A stretch of 64,000 nt of DNA. It comes from Candidatus Lutibacillus vidarii. GTDB lineage: Bacteria; Actinomycetota; Actinomycetes; Actinomycetales; Dermatophilaceae. The translations under genes were made by a program, and so were the position numbers. Shown piece after piece: positions 43,938 to 52,805 of this stretch. Every line of letters begins with the position of its first letter. Position 1 is the stretch's first letter. The stretch spans positions 310,001 to 374,000 of the forward strand of contig JADKGA010000003.1 in NCBI GenBank assembly GCA_016717165.1. Reading direction: 5' to 3'. The notes under the pieces were generated by a model, which was not told where the DNA came from, made no database searches, and was given only the letters and a program-made list of their open reading frames with translations.

Positions 43938-44714
43938 TCAGTGACCCGACCGCTTGGCCTGCTTCGCAGCACGCTTGGCGGCACGCCGGGCCAGCTCTTG
44001 CTGGTGCAGCGCCTCGGCCTCCTCCAGCGTCGGGGCCGTCCCGCCGAGCCGGCGCGGCACGAAGACCTGCTCGGCCTCCGGGACCTGCGGGTAGCGGGCC
44101 CAGGTGTCCTCCAGGACCGCGGTCATCGACGCCTTGAGCCGCTGAGTCGCGGCGGTGACGTCCTCGTCGCGCGCGACCGAGAGCGGCTCGCCGATGCTCA
44201 CGTAGATCGGGGTCCGGCTCCAGCCGAGCCGGGACGGGTGCTCCTTGGTCCAGACCCGCTGGGCGCCCCAGACGATGCACGGGATCATCGGTACGCCGGC
44301 CTCCTGGGCCATCCGCGCCGCCCCGGCCTTGAACTCCTTGAGCTCGAAGGACCGCGAGATGGTCGCCTCGGGGTAGACCCCGACGATCTCCCCGGACCGC
44401 AGCGACGTCACCGCCTCGCGGTAGGCCCCGGCCCCGGCGGCGCGGTCGACCGAGATGTGCTTCATCCCGCGCATGAACGGCCCGGCGACGGGGTGCTTGA
44501 AGATCGGCTCCTTGGCCATGAACCGGATGAGCCGCCGCCGCGGCAGCAGGGCGTTACCGGCATACGCGAAGTCGAAGTAGCCGGTGTGGTTGACCGCGAG
44601 GACCGCCCCGCCGACCCGCGGCACGTGCTCCGCCCCGGTGACCGTGAAGCGCAGGCCCTGCGCGGCGAAGACCGACTTCAGCAGGCCGATGACCGGGTAG
44701 TAGACGTGATCCAC
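43938..44714 (-). CDS. 1-acyl-sn-glycerol-3-phosphate acyltransferase family protein
   Basis: A 258-residue membrane-associated acyltransferase, start GTG 44714. The catalytic HxxxxD is HTGYFD (about 43-48), and VYPEATISRSFELKEFKAGA carries the second motif. Its basic tail (LARRAAKRAAKQAKRSGH) may aid membrane binding. Members make phosphatidic acid or modify other lipids; actinobacterial genomes have several copies, so the exact acceptor is unclear. Confidence 0.88.
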   Translation of the reverse strand: MDHVYYPVIGLLKSVFAAQGLRFTVTGAEHVPRVGGAVLAVNHTGYFDFAYAGNALLPRRRLIRFMAKEPIFKHPVAGPFMRGMKHISVDRAAGAGAYREAVTSLRSGEIVGVYPEATISRSFELKEFKAGAARMAQEAGVPMIPCIVWGAQRVWTKEHPSRLGWSRTPIYVSIGEPLSVARDEDVTAATQRLKASMTAVLEDTWARYPQVPEAEQVFVPRRLGGTAPTLEEAEALHQQELARRAAKRAAKQAKRSGH

Positions 44715-44736
44715 GAGTCCCCACCCTAGGCCCGCG

Positions 44737-46119
44737 TCAGCGGGCGAGATAGCCGAGCAGGTCGGCCCGGGTCAGCACCCCGCACGGCAGGCCGTCCTCG
44801 ACGACGAGCAGCGCGTCGCAGCTCTGCAGCGCGTCCCGGGCCACCTCGACCGGCTCACCGGCGCCGACGAGCGGCAGGCCGGGCTCCATGTGCTTCTCGA
44901 CCGAGTCGGCCAGCGCCGCGCGCCCGGTGAACAGGGCGTCGAGCAGGACCCGCTCGGACACCGACCCGGCGACCTCGCCGGAGGTGACCGGCGGCTCGGC
45001 CTTGACGACCGGCATCTGCGAGACGCCGTACTCACGCAGGATCGCCACCGCGTCGCGGACCGTCTCGCTCGGGTGGGTGTGGACGAGGGCGGGCAGGGCG
45101 CCGGACTTGCCGCGCAGGACGTCCCCGACGGTCCGGGTGCGCTCCCCCGCCGCACGGACGAACCCGTATGACGCCATCCACCCGTCGTTGAAGACCTTCG
45201 AGAGGTAGCCGCGTCCACCGTCGGGGAGGATGACGACGACGACGGCATCGGCGGGCAGCTCGGCCGCGACCCGCAGCGCCGCGACGACGGCCATCCCGCA
45301 CGACCCGCCGACGAGCAGGCCCTCCTCGCGGGCCAGCCGCCGGGTCATCTCGAAGGAGTCGGCGTCGGAGACCGCGACGACCTCGTCGACGACCGAGGGG
45401 TCATAGGCCGTCGGCCAGAAGTCCTCGCCGACGCCCTCGACGAGGTACGGCCGGCCGGTCCCGCCGGAGTAGACCGACCCCTCCGGGTCGGCGCCGACGA
45501 CCCGGACCCGCCCGGAGGGCCGGTCCGCCGAGGCCTGGAGGAGGTAGCGTGCCACCCCGGTGATCGTCCCGCCGGTGCCGACTCCGGCGACGACATGGGT
45601 GACCCGCCCGTCGGTGTCGGCCCAGATCTCCGGGCCGGTGCTCTCGAAGTGCGACAGCGGGCCGTTGGGGTTGGAGTACTGGTCCGGCTTCCACGCCCCC
45701 GGGATCTCCCGGACCAGCCGGTCCGAGACCGAGTAGTACGAGTCGGGGTGGCTGGGCTCGACCGCCGTCGGGCAGACGACGACCTGGGCGCCATACGCGC
45801 GCAGGACGTTCTGCTTGTCCTCGCTCACCTTGTCCGGGCAGACGAAGACGCAGGCATAGCCCTTGCGCTGGGCGACCAGGGCCAGCCCGACGCCGGTGTT
45901 GCCCGAGGTCGGCTCGACGATCGTCCCGCCCGGGCGCAGCGCTCCGGACTCCTCGGCGGCCTCGATCATCCGCAGCGCGATCCGGTCCTTCACCGAGCCG
46001 CCGGGGTTGAGGTACTCCACCTTGGCCAGGACCGTGCACGCGATCCCCTCGGTGACCCGGTTGAGCCGGACGAGCGGGGTGCCCCCGACGAGGTCGACAA
46101 CATGGTCGGCATACTTCAT
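44737..46119 (-). CDS. cbs: Cystathionine beta-synthase
   Basis: A 460-residue PLP enzyme. The PLP lysine is K44 in NPGGSVKDR; EPTSGNTGVGLALV and AGVGTGGTITGVARYL form the cofactor site, and GGSCGMAV follows. Residues about 330-460 are a pair of CBS domains (VHTHPSETVRDAVAIL, LPCGVLTRADLLGYL), usually regulatory. It joins serine and homocysteine. This is the Rv1077 order, and with metB it makes a reverse transsulfuration route. A cysteine synthase role is a minor alternative. Start ATG 46119. Confidence 0.92.
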   Translation of the reverse strand: MKYADHVVDLVGGTPLVRLNRVTEGIACTVLAKVEYLNPGGSVKDRIALRMIEAAEESGALRPGGTIVEPTSGNTGVGLALVAQRKGYACVFVCPDKVSEDKQNVLRAYGAQVVVCPTAVEPSHPDSYYSVSDRLVREIPGAWKPDQYSNPNGPLSHFESTGPEIWADTDGRVTHVVAGVGTGGTITGVARYLLQASADRPSGRVRVVGADPEGSVYSGGTGRPYLVEGVGEDFWPTAYDPSVVDEVVAVSDADSFEMTRRLAREEGLLVGGSCGMAVVAALRVAAELPADAVVVVILPDGGRGYLSKVFNDGWMASYGFVRAAGERTRTVGDVLRGKSGALPALVHTHPSETVRDAVAILREYGVSQMPVVKAEPPVTSGEVAGSVSERVLLDALFTGRAALADSVEKHMEPGLPLVGAGEPVEVARDALQSCDALLVVEDGLPCGVLTRADLLGYLAR

Positions 46120-46154
46120 CCCCGCATGATGCCATCCCGCCGGGCCCAGCGGCT

Positions 46155-46160
46155 TACGGT
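46155..46160 (+). promoter_or_regulatory. Putative -10 box of the SGNH hydrolase gene (leaderless)
   Basis: TACGGT is followed by six bases and the ATG at 46167. No ribosome binding site is seen. The gap to the divergent cbs gene is only 47 bp. Confidence 0.4.
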
Positions 46161-46166
46161 TGACCC

Positions 46167-47241
46167 ATGGGACGGGCTCGACGCGCACGACGCATCGCCC
46201 AGACCGCGGCGTACGGCGGCGGGGTGGGCGCGGCGGGCCTCGGGGCCCTCGGCGCCCTCGGGTACGCCCTGCTCAAGGCCGAGGCGCTGCACGCCCGGTG
46301 GGCCATCGGCACGCAGTTCCCCGAGTCGCCCCGGGACGAGGGGTGGTATGCCGCCGTGGGCGCCGACCGCCGGCGCAGCCCGATCGAGCTGGTCGTCCTC
46401 GGTGACTCCTCGGCCGCGGGGCTGGGGGTCCGCTCGCGCGGGGAGACCATCGGGGCCCGGCTGGCACGCGGCATCTCCGCCGCGGCCCGGAGCCGGGTCC
46501 ATCTCACCAATGTCGCGGTCTCCGGCGCCCGCTCGCCCGACCTCGACGGGCAGGTCGAGCGGGCCCTGGACCGGGTGCCCGCCCCGAGGCTCGCCGTCAT
46601 CAGCATCGGCGCCAACGACGTGACCCACCGGATCGACAAGGCCATCGCCGTGCGGCATCTCGGCGGCGCGGTCGCCGCGCTGCGCGCAGCCGGCGCCGAG
46701 GTGATCGTCGCGACCTGCCCGGACCTCGGCACCGTCCAGCCGGTGGCGCAGCCGCTGCGCCTGGTCGCCCGGCGCCTGGGGCGCGACCTGGCCGCGGCGC
46801 AGACCGTGGCCGTTGTCGCCGCCGGCGGGCGCACCGTCTCGGTCGGGGACCTCCTCGGTCCCGAGTTCGCCTCGCGTCCGCGGGAGATGTTCAGCTCGGA
46901 CCGCTTCCACCCCTCCGGCCTGGGGTATGCCCGGGTCGCCGCCGTGCTGCTGCCGAGCGCGCTGGAGGCCCTCGGCATCGCGACGAGCGCCGCCGAGCAC
47001 GAGCACGGCCACGCGGTCACCCTCGGGCCGGTGCTCGTCGAGCGGGCCGCCCGGGACGCCCGCCCGGGTCGCCGGCACCGCGGTCGGCCCGGCCGACTCG
47101 GGACCGGGTGGGCTGCGGGGCCGGCTCGCCAGCGCATGGCGCGATGTCCGGTGGGTCCGCCCCGACAACCCCGAGACCGACGCCGCCGCCGGCCCCACCC
47201 TCGACGAGGAGGTCCGGGACGTCGCGGAGCCTGCCGGCTAG
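46167..47241 (+). CDS. SGNH/GDSL family hydrolase, 3' end disturbed by a likely frameshift
   Basis: A secreted or membrane-anchored esterase-like protein. The hydrophobic segment is about 13-35. The SGNH blocks are VVLGDSSAAGLG (nucleophile serine), NVAVSGARSPDL, SIGANDVTH and FHPSGLGYARVA with the catalytic Asp/His replaced in the usual way (SSDRFHPS). As written the frame runs to 47300, but after about residue 296 (GPVLVERAAR) it becomes Arg/Gly/Pro-rich. One base less near 47053-47055 gives TPARVAGTAVGPADSGPGG and a natural acidic end (DEEVRDVAEPAG) at 47241. I give the repaired end. The catalytic domain is unaffected. Equivalent position to Rv1075c, next to the thiolase. Confidence 0.82.
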
Positions 47242-47403
47242 ATATCTCGGAGCGTCATACCGGAACATCGCACGGGCGACCACCACCGAACCGGCGCTGA
47301 GATCCCCCACACACGGGGTCAGACCGGACCGGCTCACCGGCATACGATCGACAGCGAACCCGCTGGCGCACCGTGGCGCCCGGACGACCCCAGGAGGACT
47401 CCC

Positions 47404-48627
47404 GTGACCGAGGCTGTCATCGTCGCCGCCGCCCGCACCCCCATCGGCCGGGCGTTCAAGGGCTCGCTCAAGGACATCCGCCCGGACGACCTCTCGGTGC
47501 AGGTCATCCAGGCAGCCATGGCGCAGGTGCCGAACCTCGACCCGGCCCTGGTCGAGGACCTCTACTGGGGCTGCGCCGAGCCGTCGGGCAAGCACGGCTC
47601 GAACATGGCGCGGGTCATCGCGGTGCTCGCCGGGTGGGACCACGTGCCCGCCTCGACGGTCAACCGGTTCTGCGCCTCGTCGGTGCAGACGACCCGGATG
47701 GCCTTCCACGCGATCAAGGCCGGCGAGGGGCACGTCTTCGTCTCCGGCGGGGTCGAGTGCGTCTCCCAGTACACGAACTGGGCCGGCGCCGGTGGCTCGG
47801 CCGCGGACGACCAGAACCCGATGTTCGCCGACGCGCAGGCCCGCTCGGTGGCGATGGCCCAGACCAACGAGACGTGGACCGACCCGCGCGAGCGGGGGCT
47901 GATCCCCGATGTCTACCTCTCGATGGGCCAGACGGCCGAGAATGTCGCGACGATGCGCGCGATGACCCGCCAGCGGATGGACGAGTGGGGCGTCGCCTCG
48001 CAGAACCGGGCCGAGGCCTCGATCGCCTCCGGCTTCTTCGCCCGGGAGATCGCCCCGGTCACCCTTGCCGACGGCACCGTGGTCTCGACCGACGACGGCC
48101 CCCGGCCGGGCGTGACGATGGAGTCGGTCGCCGGCCTGAAGACGGTCTTCCGCGAGCAGGGGACGATCACCGCCGGCAACTGCTGCCCGCTCAACGACGG
48201 GGCCGCCGCGGTCGTCGTCATGAGCGACACCAAGGCCCGCGAGCTCGGCCTGACCCCGCTGGCCCGGGTTGTCGCCACGGCCGCGACCGGCCTGTCCCCC
48301 GAGATCATGGGGCTGGGTCCGGTGGAGGCCTGCCGCAAGGCGCTCACGCTCGCCGGTATGTCGATCAGCGACATGGATCTCTACGAGATCAACGAGGCCT
48401 TCGCGGTGCAGGTCCTCGCCTCGGCGGACGACCTCGGCATGGACCTCGACAAGCTCAACGTCCACGGCGGCGCGATCGCGCTGGGCCACCCGTTCGGCTC
48501 GACCGGGGCGCGGATCACGACGACGCTGCTCAACGGGCTGCGGGAGAAGGACGGCACCTTCGGCCTGGAGTCGATGTGCGTCGGCGGCGGCCAGGGCATG
48601 GCGATCATCTACGAGCGGCTCAGCTGA
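47404..48627 (+). CDS. Acetyl-CoA acetyltransferase (thiolase)
   Basis: A 407-residue thiolase, FadA type. The nucleophile cysteine is in STVNRFCASSVQTT (about 84-97), the base cysteine is in MCVGGGQGMA near the end, and HGGAIALGHPFGSTGAR carries the histidine. It joins or splits acyl-CoA chains in beta-oxidation or in acetoacetyl-CoA formation. The start is GTG 47404, with AGGAGG eight bases upstream. It stands where fadA3 is found in mycobacteria. A strong terminator follows. Confidence 0.95.
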   Translation: MTEAVIVAAARTPIGRAFKGSLKDIRPDDLSVQVIQAAMAQVPNLDPALVEDLYWGCAEPSGKHGSNMARVIAVLAGWDHVPASTVNRFCASSVQTTRMAFHAIKAGEGHVFVSGGVECVSQYTNWAGAGGSAADDQNPMFADAQARSVAMAQTNETWTDPRERGLIPDVYLSMGQTAENVATMRAMTRQRMDEWGVASQNRAEASIASGFFAREIAPVTLADGTVVSTDDGPRPGVTMESVAGLKTVFREQGTITAGNCCPLNDGAAAVVVMSDTKARELGLTPLARVVATAATGLSPEIMGLGPVEACRKALTLAGMSISDMDLYEINEAFAVQVLASADDLGMDLDKLNVHGGAIALGHPFGSTGARITTTLLNGLREKDGTFGLESMCVGGGQGMAIIYERLS

Positions 48628-48650
48628 GCGCTCCGCGCCCATGAGCGCAC

Positions 48651-48681
48651 AGGGCCCGCGACCGTCTCGGTCGCGGGCCCT
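48651..48681 (+). terminator. Terminator hairpin after the thiolase gene
   Basis: AGGGCCCGCGACC (48651-48663) pairs perfectly with 48669-48681 around GTCTC. It is 24 bp after the stop. The convergent gene's stop is only 18 bp beyond, so it may serve both strands. Confidence 0.7.
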
Positions 48682-48698
48682 CGTGGCGGGTGGGGGTG

Positions 48699-49208
48699 TC
48701 AGCTCACCGCGTGGCCGCAGCCGCTGCAGAACCTGCCGGTGCCGGGCAGAGCCGTGCCGGGCAGGGCCGCGCCGCACTCGGTGCAGTAGCGGGCGGCCGT
48801 CGCGCGGTCGGTGGGGGTGGCGTCGGCGACCCGCCCGATCCCGCCCAGGCCGTGGCCCTGCGTGAGGTAGCCGAGGCCGTCCTTGACGACGGGGAGGGTC
48901 TCACCGGCGACATACCGGCTCGCGGTGCCCATGAAGCCGGCCATGACCGCCCAGATCCCCGCGGCGAGAACCGGGATGCCGACGAAGGCCATCCAGAACT
49001 TCGTCGGCATCCCCCGTCCGGGCGAGGAGAAGGAGGCGAAGAAGTCGGCGAGCGCGGTGCCGAGCAGGGCCACGCCGACGAGGACGAGGACGACCCCAAC
49101 AACGCGGAAGGTGGTCCGGGCGCCACCCTGCTGGGCCAGGGCCGGCAGCTGCAGGCCGCGGGGGCCGGTCGAGGAGAGCGGGCTGGTCGTTGCGCGAGGT
49201 GTGCTCAT
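48699..49208 (-). CDS. Membrane protein with C-terminal zinc ribbon
   Basis: A 169-residue protein. Two hydrophobic segments are visible (about 35-60, FRVVGVVLVLVGVALLGTALADFF, and about 72-95, FVGIPVLAAGIWAVMAGFMG). The last 30 residues form a zinc ribbon with two Cys pairs, YCTECG and FCSGCG. The start is ATG 49208 (MSTPRATTSP), chosen because the open frame before it is unlike protein. Proteins of this shape are of unknown function. It is next to a PfkB kinase gene, eight bases downstream of it. Confidence 0.75.
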   Translation of the reverse strand: MSTPRATTSPLSSTGPRGLQLPALAQQGGARTTFRVVGVVLVLVGVALLGTALADFFASFSSPGRGMPTKFWMAFVGIPVLAAGIWAVMAGFMGTASRYVAGETLPVVKDGLGYLTQGHGLGGIGRVADATPTDRATAARYCTECGAALPGTALPGTGRFCSGCGHAVS

Positions 49209-49216
49209 GCCCAGTT

Positions 49217-50155
49217 CTATGCAGGGGCGGTCCGGGAGGTTGCCTCCCGTTCGGAAAGAGCTCTGCGCCACTCCCGCGTGCCGAAGGTGCGCACCGACCG
49301 GGCCGCCACCCCGGCCGCCGCCCGCAGCGGGCCGACCGGGTCGACCCGGTCGAGCTCGCCCGGCGCCACCCTGAGGCGCACCAGCGCCGCGACGAAGGCG
49401 CCATGGAAGATGTCGCCCGCGCCGAGGGTGTCGACGACGTCGACCACAGGTATGCCGACCTCACCTCGAGCCGACCCCCAGCGATAGAGCACCGAGGCCT
49501 CGCCCCGGGTCATCGCGGCGTAGCGCACCCCGGCGTCGGCGAGCCAGTCGAGCACCTCCGCGTCGCTCTCGCGGCCCGGCGGCCGGAAGTCGGCCGAGAC
49601 GACGGCGACCTCGACCCGGTCCAGGAGCGCCGCCGTCGAGGCCTTGAGACTGCCCCCGTCGAGCACCCGGACCGCCCGACCCCGGGAGGCGTCGAGCACC
49701 GGGACGGCGAGGTCGGCATACCAGCCGTCGGTGAGGACGACCGCGGGAGCGGCACCGACGACCTCGGCCAGCAGGCCGGAGGGGTCGTCCGGCCCACCGA
49801 CCGGGCGCACCGCGAGGATGTCGTTCGGGGAGACGACGCTGCGCTCGCCCGCGGCTCCGACGGCGATCGCAGAGACCGGCGGCAGAGCCTCCGGCTCGGC
49901 GGCGGCGTCGACGAGCCGCACCCCGCATGCGGCGAGGTCGGCCCGGATCGCCGCTCCGAGCACCGAGTGCCCGACCGCGGAGAGCAGGGTCGCGGGCACC
50001 CCGAGGGCCGCGCAGGTCACCGCCGCATTGGTCGCCGGACCGCCGGCGCAGACCAGGCGCCCGGTGGAGGACACCTTCTCGTTCGGCCCCGGCGCCCGGA
50101 GCACCTGCTGGATGACGTCGAGGGTGGCGACCCCGACGAAGAGCGCCCCGCTCAC
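49217..50155 (-). CDS. PfkB family carbohydrate kinase
   Basis: A 312-residue kinase from GTG 50155. The first signature region is STGRLVCAGGPATNAAVTCAALG; the second is VVDTLGAGDIFHGAFVAALV with the catalytic aspartate near 245. The substrate is not clear; sugar kinases and related fold members such as ketohexokinase-like proteins share these features. Its start overlaps the stop of the small upstream gene by four bases, so both are probably made together. Confidence 0.87.
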   Translation of the reverse strand: MSGALFVGVATLDVIQQVLRAPGPNEKVSSTGRLVCAGGPATNAAVTCAALGVPATLLSAVGHSVLGAAIRADLAACGVRLVDAAAEPEALPPVSAIAVGAAGERSVVSPNDILAVRPVGGPDDPSGLLAEVVGAAPAVVLTDGWYADLAVPVLDASRGRAVRVLDGGSLKASTAALLDRVEVAVVSADFRPPGRESDAEVLDWLADAGVRYAAMTRGEASVLYRWGSARGEVGIPVVDVVDTLGAGDIFHGAFVAALVRLRVAPGELDRVDPVGPLRAAAGVAARSVRTFGTREWRRALSEREATSRTAPA

Positions 50156-50448
50156 GGCAAGGCCCGACGCAGCTCGGCGAGCCGCTCCCCCACGGTGTCC
50201 CCGAGGCCAGCCGCGGCGGCGTCATACGAGGTGACGACGAGCTGGTCCACGACGGCGGCCGGACCGAGGTCGGGGACCACAACCGGCAGCACACCCAACG
50301 CGGCGGCGGTCTCGTCGGCGAGCGCCTGGGCGAGCCCGCGCAACGCAGGGGCGGCACGAACGGCATCGCCGACCGGCAGCGTGAGCCACCGGTCGGCGAT
50401 GCGGCGCAGTTCCAGCCGGGCCTCGTCAGGGACGGGGTCGGCCTGCAT
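50152..50448 (-). CDS. Small hypothetical protein
   Basis: A 98-residue, alanine- and leucine-rich protein (MQADPVPDEARLELRRIADR ... GERLAELRRALP). It has no cysteine, no membrane segment and no motif I know, and is likely all or mostly helical. It begins three bases after the YccA gene and overlaps the PfkB kinase start, so it seems to be a real member of a short operon rather than a chance frame. I do not recognise it. Confidence 0.6.
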   Translation of the reverse strand: MQADPVPDEARLELRRIADRWLTLPVGDAVRAAPALRGLAQALADETAAALGVLPVVVPDLGPAAVVDQLVVTSYDAAAAGLGDTVGERLAELRRALP

Positions 50449-50450
50449 GG

Positions 50451-51293
50451 TCAGTCGCGGAACCGGGCCAGCAGGCGGAGGATCTCGATGTAGAGCCAGA
50501 CCAGCGAGACGATCAGGCCGTGGGCGAAGAGCCAGGAGTACTTCTGCGGCAGGCCCGCGCGCACGCCCTGGTCGATCGAGTCGAAGTCGACGGCGAGCGA
50601 GTATGACGCCAGCCCGACACCGATGACCGAGATGATGACGCCGAGGCCGCTGCTGTCGCCGATGCCCCAGCCCTGGGTCCACCCCACCGCCTGGGTGAAG
50701 ACGTTGACCAAGGAGAAGAGGAAGTAGCCCATCGCGGCGAAGGCGAAGATCCGGCGGGTGCGGCTGGTCACCTTGACCAGGCCGGTGCGGTAGCCGACGA
50801 ACATCCCCGCGAAGGTGCACACCGTCGCCAGCACGGCGGTCGCGACGATGCCGGGGTAGACCTGCTCGAGGACCATCGATATGGCCCCGACGAAGAGGCC
50901 CTCGAGGACGGCGTAGGTGAGGATGAGTGGGATCGAGATCGTCTTCTTGAAGGCGATGACGAAGCCCAGGACGAGCGTGCCGATCATCCCGCCCCACATG
51001 GCCGGCATCGTCAGCGCGGGCGCGATCGAGCGGGTGTAGACCCACGTCGCGCCAGCAACGACGACGACGAGGGTGAACAGCCCGAGGGCCTTCATGATGA
51101 CGTCGTCGAAGGTGACCCGCCCGGCCTGGACCTGCGTGGCGCTCGGGGAGGTGTAGAGGTCGTCGAGCTGCTGCGGGGACATCGGCGTGACGCGGTCCTG
51201 CGGGACCTGCTGATGCTGCGCGGCGCCGAAGCCGGCGTAGCCGGACCTCATGTCCTTCTCGATGCGCTGGAAGATCGGGTTGTTGCCCGCCAT
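50451..51293 (-). CDS. Bax inhibitor-1/YccA family membrane protein
   Basis: A 280-residue protein. Residues 1-60 are soluble and polar (NNPIFQRIEKDMRSGYAGFG), followed by seven hydrophobic segments, with the conserved FDSIDQGVRAGLPQKYSWLFAHGLIVSL at the end. The bacterial members are calcium or proton channels or leak proteins of uncertain role. ATG 51293 has AAGGAGA upstream. It lies close to a small unknown gene and a kinase, and just downstream of an odd tRNA. Confidence 0.92.
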   Translation of the reverse strand: MAGNNPIFQRIEKDMRSGYAGFGAAQHQQVPQDRVTPMSPQQLDDLYTSPSATQVQAGRVTFDDVIMKALGLFTLVVVVAGATWVYTRSIAPALTMPAMWGGMIGTLVLGFVIAFKKTISIPLILTYAVLEGLFVGAISMVLEQVYPGIVATAVLATVCTFAGMFVGYRTGLVKVTSRTRRIFAFAAMGYFLFSLVNVFTQAVGWTQGWGIGDSSGLGVIISVIGVGLASYSLAVDFDSIDQGVRAGLPQKYSWLFAHGLIVSLVWLYIEILRLLARFRD

Positions 51294-51403
51294 GGGTTCT
51301 CCTTCTGCGGCGGTCGTGGGTGTCGGTCGACACCCTTCCTCTGGTAAGGCGTTCACTGACCTGGTTTTGTTCCCGTGACCGTGTCACGGTTGCGCTCGCC
51401 TCG

Positions 51404-51477
51404 TGCCCCTGACGGGGCTCGAACCCGCACTGCGGCGATTTTAAGTCGCCCGCCTCTGCCAGTTGGGCTACAGGGAC
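51404..51477 (-). tRNA. Short-variable-arm tRNA with UAA anticodon (nominal tRNA-Leu)
   Basis: 74 nt fold as a complete cloverleaf: acceptor stem GTCCCTG/CAGGGGC (one G-T pair) and discriminator A; a three-base-pair D stem with GG in its loop; anticodon stem GGCGA/TCGCC with loop CTTAAAA (anticodon TAA); variable loop GCAGT of only five bases; T arm GCGGG, TTCGAGC, CCCGT. No CCA is encoded. The anticodon reads UUA (Leu), but bacterial tRNA-Leu should carry a long variable arm. The body, with GCAGAG and GACT-N-AATCG, looks more like a tRNA-Asn or tRNA-Lys. The charged amino acid is uncertain. Confidence 0.75.
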
Positions 51478-51573
51478 CGCTCCAGTATGCCGGTCCAGCG
51501 CTGCAACACCGTGGTCCGCGCACCGGAGCGGCTGCCTGGACGGGCCGGCGCAGGCCCGTCAGCGCAGGGCTCG

Positions 51574-52805
51574 TCAGCGCAATGAGACCGTGACCGGGCC
51601 GCGCCCGACTATGACCGAGTCCAGCACCGACCACGGGACCCGCAGCACCCGGCCCGGGGAGGCGGGCCAGGGCAGGCTCCGCCGGGCCACCTCCAGGCCG
51701 CCCTGGTGGACCACGACCCGAGCCACCGGCGCCGCGACGCTCGGCCAGGCGAGCAGCCGCCCCCGCGCGGGCACCCCGGCGGAGCGGTCGAGCCAGCCCG
51801 GGCTCACCCAGGTCAGCCCCGCCCCGGCCAGCACCGGCTCGCCGCGCCCAGCGGTGCCGAGCCCTCGGGTGACCCAGTCCCGGACCGCTGCGGCGACATG
51901 CGAGCCGTCGAGGGCGGCGATATCTGCGGTGTCGACAGGGTGGACGAGGTTGCCGGCGGCGAAGACGCCGGGCCGACTGGTCCGCAGCGCCGCGTCCACC
52001 CTCGGGCCGCGGGTCACCGGGTCGGCGGTGAGGGCCGCGCTGGTGGCCAGCTCGTGGTCGGGCACCCAGTCGCCGGTGAGGACGACGAGCTCGCACGGCA
52101 CCACGGTCCGGGCCCCGGTGTCGAGGTTGACCAGCTCGACCCCGCTGACCTGGCCGGACCCATGGATCGCCGCGACCCTGGTCCTGCCGGCAACGGTGAC
52201 CCCCAGCGCGGCCCGCCCGCCCCAATGGACCGGGCCGTAGACCTCCGGGCGGGCGTGCGTCGAGGTGAGCAGGACCGGTCGGGCGCCGGCCTGGCGCAGC
52301 GTCAGCACTGCCGACCAGCTGACCAGCTCGACGCCGACGACGACGGCCCGGCCCTCGAGGCGGCGTCCGTGAAGGTGGACGAGCTGCTGCAGCGCCCCGG
52401 TCGTGTACACCCCGCCGACCCGCGACCCGGCGATGAACCGGGCCGCACGGGAGCGCTCGCGGGCACCGGTGGCGAGGACGACCGCCCCGGGGTCAGCACC
52501 TCCCGGCCGCGCGGTGAGGTGACCTCCAGGGCCCGCTCCCCCGCCCACCCGGTCACCATGGCCTGGGTGCGCAGGTCGGCCCCGGCGCCAAGGGCGCGCT
52601 CGACCAGGCGGTCGGCATACGCCGGTCCGGAGAGCACCCGGCGCAGGTCGCGCACCCCGAAGCCGCCGTGGTGGCAGTGCCGGGGGATGCCGCCGGCCCG
52701 GTCCTCGCGGTCGAGGACGACGACGGACAGGTCAGGGGCCAGGGCGGCCGCGGCGGCCAGGCCGGCCGGTCCGCCGCCGACGATGACGACATCCGGGCCG
52801 CTCAT
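51574..52805 (-). pseudogene. NAD(P)/FAD-dependent oxidoreductase, frameshifted
   Basis: Two adjoining frames make one protein of about 410 residues. The first, from ATG 52805, has MSGPDVVIVGGGPAGLAAAA and runs to EVTSPRGREVLTPG. The second begins AVVLATGARERSRAARFI and ends at 51574 with the second FAD segment PGVFAAGNLVHPVDTADIA. The join lies in CCCCGGGG at 52485-52492, where one base is missing. Loss or gain in such a run is a classic sequencing error, but a real break is possible. The fold is like the small subunit partner of amine or glycerol oxidoreductases. Its start overlaps the GlpA-like gene by four bases. Confidence 0.8.
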
